Shown: positions 27,250 to 33,274 of the stretch, piece by piece
Layout: every line of letters begins with the position of its first letter
Numbering within the stretch: the stretch's first letter is position 1
Assembly (NCBI GenBank): GCA_013375375.1
Contig: JABXJX010000013.1
Span: forward strand, 1-33,274
Source: Desulfobacterales bacterium
GTDB taxonomy: Bacteria; Desulfobacterota; Desulfobacteria; Desulfobacterales; C00003060
Length of the DNA: 33,274 nt
Direction of reading: 5' to 3'
Program-made: the position numbers and the translations under genes
The notes under the pieces: generated by a model
Database searches by the model: none
The model's input: the letters and a program-made list of their open reading frames with translations, nothing else
What the model was told of the DNA's origin: nothing

Positions 27250-29178
27250 TTAATTTTTCCGTCTAAGGAACCGGAGAAGTCCGCCGGCGAGTATTATATC
27301 TTTTTCCCTCTGATTAAGGTCGATACGTACGTCAAGGGTGCTGTTGCGGGTTTTATTTGCGACACGAAGCGTTTCGCCGTTTTTCATTGATGTTATCACG
27401 TCATCAATGACAAGCTGGTCGCCGGGCTGTATTTGCTCAAGGTCTTCATCTCTCATAAGAGTCATTGGAAGAATGCCGAAGTTGATGAGATTTGCCCTGT
27501 GAATCCGTGCAAAAGATCGTGCTATGACTCCCTTGATTCCCAGAAACATTGGCGCCAGGGCAGCGTGTTCTCGGCTGGAACCCTGGCCATAGTTCCTCCC
27601 TGCTGCGATAAACCCGCCTTCCCGCTCCCCGGCCCTTTTGGCAAACCCTGGATCACGATTGGAAAACACGTATTCGGAAATAGCCGGGATATTGGAGCGC
27701 AAAGACATGATGTGCGTACCTGCCGGCATAATGTCGTCGGTGGTGATATCGTCTCCCAGGCGAATCAACACCACGCCCTCGAGGGTCTCAGGCATGGCCC
27801 GGCCCATGGGAAGGGGCTTGATATTGGGGCCCCGCACTGCTTCCACGGATTCAGGATTATCCAAAGGAGGCACAAAGAGGTGATCGATTATTGGAAAAGT
27901 TTCAGGTATGTCAACCTTGGCCGGTTCGCCGAACGACCTCGGATCCGCAAGCTCGCCTTTAAGCGCTGATACCGCAGCTACCTGTGGACTGCAAAGATAG
28001 ATCTCTGCACTTTGAGTTCCGCTTCTGCCCTTGAAGTTTCGATTAAACGTCCTGAGGCTCACGCCGTCAGTAGGCGGAGATTGCCCGATACCAATGCAGG
28101 GGCCGCACGCACATTCAAGAATACGGGCACCCGCCTTTATGATGTCGTTCAAGGCCCCGCTTTCGGCCAGTGCCGCCAGCACCTGCCTGGAGCCGGGTGC
28201 TATGACCAGGCTTGTCTCAAGGTGCACGTATCTTCCTTTCAGGATGCTCGCCACAACAGCCAGGTCCATGTAGGAAGAGTTGGTGCAGCTCCCTATGACT
28301 ACCTGGTCGAGTTTCAGCCCGGCAATCTCTCTTACAGCACAGACTACATCCGGCATGTGGGGCTGCGCTACCATCGGCTCCAGTTCGTCGAGATTTATGG
28401 TCAGGACTTCGGCATAGGATGCACCGGGGTCTGCGGAAAGGGACCTGAAGTCGTTTTCTCTCCCCTGCGATCTTAAGAAGCGATGAGTAATTTCATCACT
28501 TGGAAAGATGGAACTCGTAGCTCCTGATTCTGCGCCCATGTTGGCAATCGTGGCCCGCTCGGGTACCGACAGGGTGGCCACACCGGGGCCGCCATATTCA
28601 AATACCTTCCCGACGCCTCCTTTCACGGAGACGAGCTGGAGCAATTTCAGGATAATGTCCTTGGCCGTGACCCATGGAGAGAGCCTCCCCTCCAGCCGCA
28701 CCAGTACCACCTCGGGACAGGTCAGGCGGAACGGGTGCCCTGCCATGGCCATCGCAACATCAAGCCCCCCTGCCCCGATCGCCAGCATTCCAAGACCCCC
28801 CCCTGTTGATGTGTGGCTGTCGGAACCAAGGAGGGTGTCACCAGGGATCCCGAATCGCTCCAGGTGCACCTGGTGACAGATGCCGTTGCCCGGACCGGAA
28901 AAGATAAGGCCGTATTTAGCTGCAAAAGATCGCAAAAACCTGTGGTCATCACTGTTTTGGAAGCCGGCCTGGAAGGTATTGTGGTCCACGTAACTGACTG
29001 AGCGTTTGGTGGCAACCCGAGGCACCTCAAGCGCCTCAAACTGCAGGCACGCCATGGTGCCGGTGGCATCCTGGGTGAGGGTCTGGTCGATCGGAAGCTC
29101 TATGGACTTGCCGGGTATAGGTGCCGGGCTTATCCCGTGCGTTTCTAAGATCTTTTCAAAAATGCTTTTGTCCGACAT
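27250..29178 (-). CDS. Aconitate hydratase, Aquifex-type
   Basis: A 642-residue [4Fe-4S] enzyme interconverting citrate and isocitrate in the TCA cycle. The length and sequence fit the shorter putative (Aquifex-type) aconitase group, not AcnA or AcnB. Cluster ligands are predicted at C298 (IGSCTNSS), C358 and C361 (CACGPCIG). Substrate-site motifs GSDSHTSTGGGLGMLAIGAGG are seen around 118-137. The swivel domain carries GRNYGQGSSREHAAL near the C-terminus. The reading frame is full length. It starts at 29178 after AAAGAGG. In a sulfate reducer this enzyme could serve acetate oxidation or glutamate synthesis; no other TCA gene is in the window. Confidence 0.95.
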   Translation of the reverse strand: MSDKSIFEKILETHGISPAPIPGKSIELPIDQTLTQDATGTMACLQFEALEVPRVATKRSVSYVDHNTFQAGFQNSDDHRFLRSFAAKYGLIFSGPGNGICHQVHLERFGIPGDTLLGSDSHTSTGGGLGMLAIGAGGLDVAMAMAGHPFRLTCPEVVLVRLEGRLSPWVTAKDIILKLLQLVSVKGGVGKVFEYGGPGVATLSVPERATIANMGAESGATSSIFPSDEITHRFLRSQGRENDFRSLSADPGASYAEVLTINLDELEPMVAQPHMPDVVCAVREIAGLKLDQVVIGSCTNSSYMDLAVVASILKGRYVHLETSLVIAPGSRQVLAALAESGALNDIIKAGARILECACGPCIGIGQSPPTDGVSLRTFNRNFKGRSGTQSAEIYLCSPQVAAVSALKGELADPRSFGEPAKVDIPETFPIIDHLFVPPLDNPESVEAVRGPNIKPLPMGRAMPETLEGVVLIRLGDDITTDDIMPAGTHIMSLRSNIPAISEYVFSNRDPGFAKRAGEREGGFIAAGRNYGQGSSREHAALAPMFLGIKGVIARSFARIHRANLINFGILPMTLMRDEDLEQIQPGDQLVIDDVITSMKNGETLRVANKTRNSTLDVRIDLNQREKDIILAGGLLRFLRRKN

Positions 29179-29373
29179 AATGCCTCTTTAATTAGCACCA
29201 AAGCATGACTTCGTCAACGGCGGGTGCATGATCTGTGGCCTGGGCACGGCCGCAGAGGTAAAAAATTGAGGATTAGCTTTAATTATTATAAAAGTATGAC
29301 ATATAAAATATTGACGGTGCACCTTAAAGCCGGTAGCTGTGACCTTAAATCTCTAAAATAGTGGGGACGAATT

Positions 29374-29580
29374 ATGGATGTAAAAGTGATTAATCCTTTT
29401 ATTAATGCCACAGTCAATGTCCTTGAAACCATGGCCTTTATCAAGGTCCAGGCGGGAAAGCCCTAAAGAGCATTCTGTCCATTGTTTCGAATATGCTTGG
29501 AGAAGAGATAAAGGAATTGAACGAAGAGATAAAGGATGCAGTGGGTGAGATTACCAACATGATCTCCGGGCAGGCAAGGC
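29374..29580 (+). pseudogene. cheX-like chemotaxis phosphatase remnant
   Basis: The ATG at 29374 opens a CheX-type N-terminus (MDVKVINPFINATVNVLETM) that stops after 30 codons at 29466. Immediately afterwards a different frame reads the interior of the same family: SILSIVSNMLGEEIKEL, then NEEIKDAVGEITNMISGQARR. The middle of the domain (roughly 40 residues by comparison with the family) is missing and the frame is broken. The C-terminus is lost where the sequence runs into the 3' end of the opposing gene. This is a decayed gene and no functional CheX can be made. The non-coding bases 29179-29373 before it are AT-rich, without a clear promoter. Confidence 0.75.
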
Positions 29581-29602
29581 GATGGTGGCGCACAAGAAGT
29601 GT

Positions 29603-30208
29603 CTACAATTGCTCGGCACTGGCCTTCAAGTGGAGCAAGAGTTTGTTGAAGACCTTTTCGAGTCTCATGGATTGATCAAAGATGATTTTTGTATATTCCT
29701 TTAATTTTTCTTCCGGGCAGTCCTTGGTGTATGCAAGCCTTGAAAATCCCCCGATAGCGGCGAGAGGATTTCTCAATTCATGCATCAATTGAAGAGCCAC
29801 GCGATTTGCAAAATCAAGTACTTCCTTGTGCTTCTGAATCTGGTAAAGCCGTCTCTTTTCTATAAGACGGGTCACACACATGCTGATATCTAAGCGTTTG
29901 AAAGTCTTTTTTACAAAATCATAGGCTCCGACCTTGATGGCCTGAACTGCCCTGTTATAGTCTCCGTGTCCGGTGATAAATACAATGTCACATTCGGGGT
30001 AGATTTCCTTAAAACGTTTGGAAAATTCAAGCCCGTCCATGTTCGGCAAGCCGATATCCACAAAGGCAAAATCGTATTTGCTGCCATTTATGGACGCAAG
30101 GGCCTGTAACGGATCCAGGAATATTTCATAGGCCACCCCCGATTCTTTCAGGACCGAGGCAATAAACTCACAAACCTCGGTGTCATCATCCAAAATAAGA
30201 GCATTCAT
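29603..30208 (-). CDS. Receiver plus truncated histidine-kinase HisKA domain
   Basis: I place the start at ATG 30208, giving 201 residues beginning MNALILDDDTEVCEF; an AAGG lies about eight bases upstream. The frame is open to 30364 but the extra N-terminus looks unlike a receiver. The receiver domain has the acidic DDD pocket, FAFVDIGLPNMDGLEF with the phospho-acceptor D, and FVKKTF. A HisKA dimerisation helix follows with the H-box LMHELRNPLAAIGGF. The protein ends there, without the HATPase catalytic domain, so it cannot autophosphorylate alone. Its 3' end meets the cheX remnant, which suggests truncation by a deletion. Confidence 0.75.
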   Translation of the reverse strand: MNALILDDDTEVCEFIASVLKESGVAYEIFLDPLQALASINGSKYDFAFVDIGLPNMDGLEFSKRFKEIYPECDIVFITGHGDYNRAVQAIKVGAYDFVKKTFKRLDISMCVTRLIEKRRLYQIQKHKEVLDFANRVALQLMHELRNPLAAIGGFSRLAYTKDCPEEKLKEYTKIIFDQSMRLEKVFNKLLLHLKASAEQL

Positions 30209-30583
30209 CGCATACGCCTTGGCACAGGGAAGCGCTTTTTCTTTCTCCTCGGTCAACATAGCCTTTAGATTAACTCCTTGGTGTCCTGATAGCAAATAGA
30301 TTCCTGTTTTCAAATTATGCAAGTCTGATGCCAAGCGCATGGCGCGGAGCAACATTAATATCATAAAATATCAAGTAGTTTGAGTGGGGGCGTCCAGTGC
30401 TAAGAAGCTGACGAGAAGATACGAAAAGATACGACACAACACAGGGAAAATATTGCCCCCGCCACGTAGTTCCAGGCTGGTGTCTTATGCCGTAAATTCG
30501 TATCACATAAAATGATAATGGTAAATTTGACCCGGGGATGCTACTCTGATTCTGCCGAGACACAACTGAGGACGAAAAAATCA

Positions 30584-32695
30584 ATGAGGAAGAGAAGATT
30601 TTGGGTTTGCCTCTTGGCGCTGGGTATTTCTTCTGTATCGGTCCAGCTTGTGATGATCCGCGAGGTCATGTCCTCCTTTGGAGGGAACGAACTCGTTATA
30701 GGGGGCGTGATCGGCATATGGCTCCTCTTTACGGGCCTTGGGAGCGCCCTGGGGGTGCCACCGGCCAAAAAGGGAGATCCTGAAAAGATACTCTTTCTCG
30801 GACATCTCCTCATAGCGGTCCTGCCGTTTGCCCAGATTGCCGCCATACGAGCCCTCCCGCTTTTTTGGGTACGGGGTGAGATGTTGGGGCTGACCCCAGC
30901 CATTGCCGGCAGCGCTATCGTACTTATTCCATACTGTCTTGTGGGTGGCGCCATGATACCCCTGGCAGGCGCACTGCTGCAGGGAAAGGATACCACGAGT
31001 AAAGTTTATGTTGTCGACACCATAGGCGATATCGGGGGCGGACTCCTCTTTAGTCTCATCCTTGTCTACCTGCTTTCCCACTGGGACAGCTTTATAGTCC
31101 TCGGATTCCTGAATCTCTTTGCCGCCTTTATTATGCTCTCTTATAAGTCGCTCCCCATTGTGTGCCTTTTGGGGTTCGGGATACTGGCAGTCAGACCTTT
31201 TGATGCAACTACCCTTTCCAGGCGCTTCCCCGGCCAGGAGATCGTCTTACACAAAAACACCCCGTTTGCTCAGCTTACCATCTCGAAAACAGGCAGGCAA
31301 TTCAATGTCCTGCAGGACGCCATTCCGCTGTTTTCGACCGGCGACCTCGATATGGAGACTGTTGCCCACCTGCCTCTCTCTCAGGTGCAAGAGGGGGCCA
31401 GGGTGCTGTTGATCGCCGGGGGGGTCTTTGGCACCATTGAGGAGATCTCCAAGCACAATCCAACAAAGATAGACTATGTGGAACTCGACCCGGCTATCCT
31501 GGGCCTGGACAAACTAATACACAGGAGCCTTGACCGTTCTTTTGTGAACGTCCATGTGGGAGACGGTCGCCTCTTTGTGAAGAAAACGCCCATGGAGTAT
31601 GAAGCCGTCATTGTAGACCTTCCAGATCCTGAAAATGCCCAGATCAACCGCTTCTATACCAAAGAGTTTTTCAATGAGGTAAAATCGATCCTTACTAAAG
31701 AAGGAGTCTTTTCCTTTACGCTGATAGGTTCTGAGAACTACCTTGAAGAGACGGGGCTCGCATTGAATCGTTCAATCTATGCCGCCCTTAAAAGAGCCTT
31801 CAAGCATATCCTGGTCTTTCCCGGAACGACCCATTATTACCTGGCCTCTGACGTTCCTTTAAAGCCCAATATCGCCGGTCTTCTGGCCGGCCGGGAGATC
31901 ACCACCAAACGTTTAGTGGATTACGATCTGCCCACCATGACGGATCCATTTCGTCTCAACATACTCAGGCGCCTCCTCTCTGAAAAAGAGGTCCTGTCAA
32001 ACAGGGACCTTTCCCCGCTGGCGTTCGGCCATTTAATTGATTTATGGATGAAAAAAACCGGGAGCCCAAAGACGATCCTTTACGTGATCGTTATGGCTGT
32101 CCTTGGATTTGCGGCCCTGGCGTGCCGTAACGACCGTCTGCGCTTTACGATTGCAACATCCGGGTATGCTGGTATGGCCTTTGAGCTGTCGCTTCTCCTG
32201 CTGTTTCAAGTAATATATGGTTACGTATACTTGAGAGTTTGTATCTTTATAACCCTGTACATGATAGGTGCTGCCCTTGGGGCGTTTGTGTCCGGAAAGG
32301 TGAACAAGGCGGCCGCCCGGCAGATGTTGGCCTGTGACGCAGGCCTGATCCTTTTGGCAGCCTTGGCGTGTATTGCAGCGCAGGTTGGGCTCCTCCTTAG
32401 GGGACACGTCTTTTTGTTTGTTATGCAGTATCTTGTCATTCCGGGTCTGTTGTTTGCCGTGGCCTTTGTTGCAGGTTGCCAGTTTTCTGCAGTCTCGCGC
32501 ATGGCCCGGGGAATAGGGGCAGAGATTACAGGCCGTCTTTATGTGTCGGACCTCGCCGGCGCGGCCTGTGGTACTATATTGACAGTGCTTGTCTTTCTCC
32601 CTAAGATGGGAATCATAGGGGTGTTGATTTCAGTGCTCGCCTTGAAATGCCTGAGCCTGGGGCTTAATAGTCTGTTCGTTTTGAAACGAACTTAG
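30584..32695 (+). CDS. Membrane-embedded spermidine-synthase-like protein
   Basis: I use ATG 30584 (MRKRRFWVCLLALGI), which puts the first membrane helix at the N-terminus; GAGGA lies 12 bases upstream. The product is 703 residues. It has about seven N-terminal membrane helices (to about 205), then a soluble spermidine-synthase-like Rossmann domain (about 225-425) and roughly six more helices. The domain shows ARVLLIAGGVFGTIEEI near 271, VELDP near 298, GDGR near 325 and DLPDPENA near 345. The usual GGGDG is AGGVFG and the DxxDP catalytic loop is altered, so polyamine synthesis is unlikely. Such fused proteins often accompany AmrS-type radical SAM genes. The 219 bases before it hold a short AAGATACG doublet (30416-30433). 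Confidence 0.85.
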   Translation: MRKRRFWVCLLALGISSVSVQLVMIREVMSSFGGNELVIGGVIGIWLLFTGLGSALGVPPAKKGDPEKILFLGHLLIAVLPFAQIAAIRALPLFWVRGEMLGLTPAIAGSAIVLIPYCLVGGAMIPLAGALLQGKDTTSKVYVVDTIGDIGGGLLFSLILVYLLSHWDSFIVLGFLNLFAAFIMLSYKSLPIVCLLGFGILAVRPFDATTLSRRFPGQEIVLHKNTPFAQLTISKTGRQFNVLQDAIPLFSTGDLDMETVAHLPLSQVQEGARVLLIAGGVFGTIEEISKHNPTKIDYVELDPAILGLDKLIHRSLDRSFVNVHVGDGRLFVKKTPMEYEAVIVDLPDPENAQINRFYTKEFFNEVKSILTKEGVFSFTLIGSENYLEETGLALNRSIYAALKRAFKHILVFPGTTHYYLASDVPLKPNIAGLLAGREITTKRLVDYDLPTMTDPFRLNILRRLLSEKEVLSNRDLSPLAFGHLIDLWMKKTGSPKTILYVIVMAVLGFAALACRNDRLRFTIATSGYAGMAFELSLLLLFQVIYGYVYLRVCIFITLYMIGAALGAFVSGKVNKAAARQMLACDAGLILLAALACIAAQVGLLLRGHVFLFVMQYLVIPGLLFAVAFVAGCQFSAVSRMARGIGAEITGRLYVSDLAGAACGTILTVLVFLPKMGIIGVLISVLALKCLSLGLNSLFVLKRT

Positions 32696-32740
32696 CGCCC
32701 TTTGTGTTGGATTAAAAGAAGGTGAAACAGGTGCGCGGTT

Positions 32741-32754
32741 AACGAGTAACGAGC
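32741..32754 (+). repeat. AACGAGT/AACGAGC tandem heptamers
   Basis: Two near-identical heptamers, AACGAGT (32741-32747) and AACGAGC (32748-32754), followed by AAC, occupy the 70-base gap before amrS. This resembles the AGTGGTC heptamers in livF in unit length. Confidence 0.5.
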
Positions 32755-32765
32755 AACTTTCCGAT

Positions 32766-33274
32766 ATGGACCTATCACGCAGGGACTTTGTCAAAACCGC
32801 TTTTTGCGCCGCATGTGGGGCGGCGCTCTTCCCCCTGGATCTGGCATGGGCGGAAAAGCGGTTTTCAGCAACAGACCCCCATGTTAAGGAGGCCTTCTTT
32901 TATAAGAAGCTGGCTGACGGCACGGTCCAGTGCGGCACCTGCCCACATGAATGCGTCGTCCTCCCCGGCAATCGCGGAAGATGCCGGACCAAGGTAAACA
33001 TAGAGGGAAGGCTTTACAGCATCTCCTATGCCAACCCGTGCGTTATGCATGTGGATCCGGTGGAGAAGAAGCCCCTTCAACATTTTTATCCCGGGACCAA
33101 GGCCTTCTCGCTTGCAGTGGCCGGGTGTAATTTCCACTGTCTCAATTGTCAGAACTGGGAGATATCGCAGACCAGCCCGGACAAAACCCGCAACGATAAC
33201 GTTCCCCCTGACGAGGTTGTCTTGGCGGCCGCAGGATACGGTTGCAAGAGCATCGCCTATACCTATTCCGAGGC
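32766..33274 (+). CDS. amrS: AmrS-type radical SAM enzyme, 5' part
   Basis: The frame from ATG 32766 runs off the right edge after 169 residues. A Tat-type signal (LSRRDFVKTAFCAACGAALF) at the N-terminus suggests export. Then come cysteine pairs CGTCPHEC and C73, and the radical SAM cluster CNFHCLNC at 121-128 inside SLAVAGCNFHCLNCQNWEIS (119-ish). These match the PflA-like radical SAM component of the AmmeMemoRadiSam group. The substrate of the family is not established. Tat export of a radical SAM enzyme is unusual and recurrent in this subgroup. It follows the membrane spermidine-synthase-like gene by 70 bases on the same strand. Confidence 0.88.
   Translation, partial: MDLSRRDFVKTAFCAACGAALFPLDLAWAEKRFSATDPHVKEAFFYKKLADGTVQCGTCPHECVVLPGNRGRCRTKVNIEGRLYSISYANPCVMHVDPVEKKPLQHFYPGTKAFSLAVAGCNFHCLNCQNWEISQTSPDKTRNDNVPPDEVVLAAAGYGCKSIAYTYSE

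Noticed and set aside
27433-27969. 178-aa plus-strand ORF
   Set aside because: Antisense to the well-conserved aconitase gene; composition is that of a shadow frame.
29493-29675. 60-aa ORF as an intact small gene
   Set aside because: It is the interior of a broken cheX followed by unrelated antisense sequence.
30209-30364. N-terminal extension of the receiver protein
   Set aside because: The added 52 residues do not resemble a domain, and an ATG with AAGG upstream at 30208 gives a canonical receiver start.

Overview
The window looks like a chromosomal segment of a Desulfobacterota (deltaproteobacterial) genome. The reasons are the gene order rpmA-obgE-proB-proA-nadD-rsfS, a DUF6178-type protein, an Aquifex-type aconitase, CheX remnants, HypA, and an AmrS-type radical SAM gene beside a membrane-embedded spermidine-synthase-like protein. 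This is inference from gene families; no rRNA or other phylogenetic marker was tested.

Layout. 1-7013 is a housekeeping strand: ribosomal protein L27, the Obg GTPase, the first two proline-biosynthesis enzymes, NAD adenylyltransferase, ribosome silencing factor and a DUF6178 protein. Most of these genes overlap by a few bases. 7191-8489 is an unusual membrane NERD/SNase fusion. After a 470-base non-coding gap, 8961-17898 is one uninterrupted, AT-richer, translationally coupled operon. A lipoprotein substrate-binding protein is separated from its LivHMGF-like permease and ATPases by a radical SAM/SPASM enzyme, a 62-residue peptide, a protein of unknown family, a protein with a DisA_N (DAC)-like domain, and an NPPH-motif methyltransferase. 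This is the best candidate in the window for an undescribed system: peptide or small-molecule modification, nucleotide-type sensing and amino-acid-type transport in a single transcription unit.

17898-22943 is accessory DNA. It holds a three-gene cassette (zinc ribbon, small beta-rich protein, degenerate PD-(D/E)XK-like protein), an opposing AAA/DUF4143 ATPase with a near-consensus promoter, and a hipBA toxin-antitoxin pair bracketed by a 21-base direct repeat. 23006-25170 is a signalling group (small partner protein, HDOD, receiver-GGDEF). On the minus strand follow hypA and a PpiD/SurA-like foldase, then the aconitase. 29374-30208 is a decayed junction where a cheX pseudogene runs into a truncated receiver/histidine-kinase gene. 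The right edge carries a membrane spermidine-synthase-like protein and the start of amrS, which runs off the window.

Several short repeats scattered between genes, or inside them (livF, hipA), suggest small dispersed repeat families in this genome.
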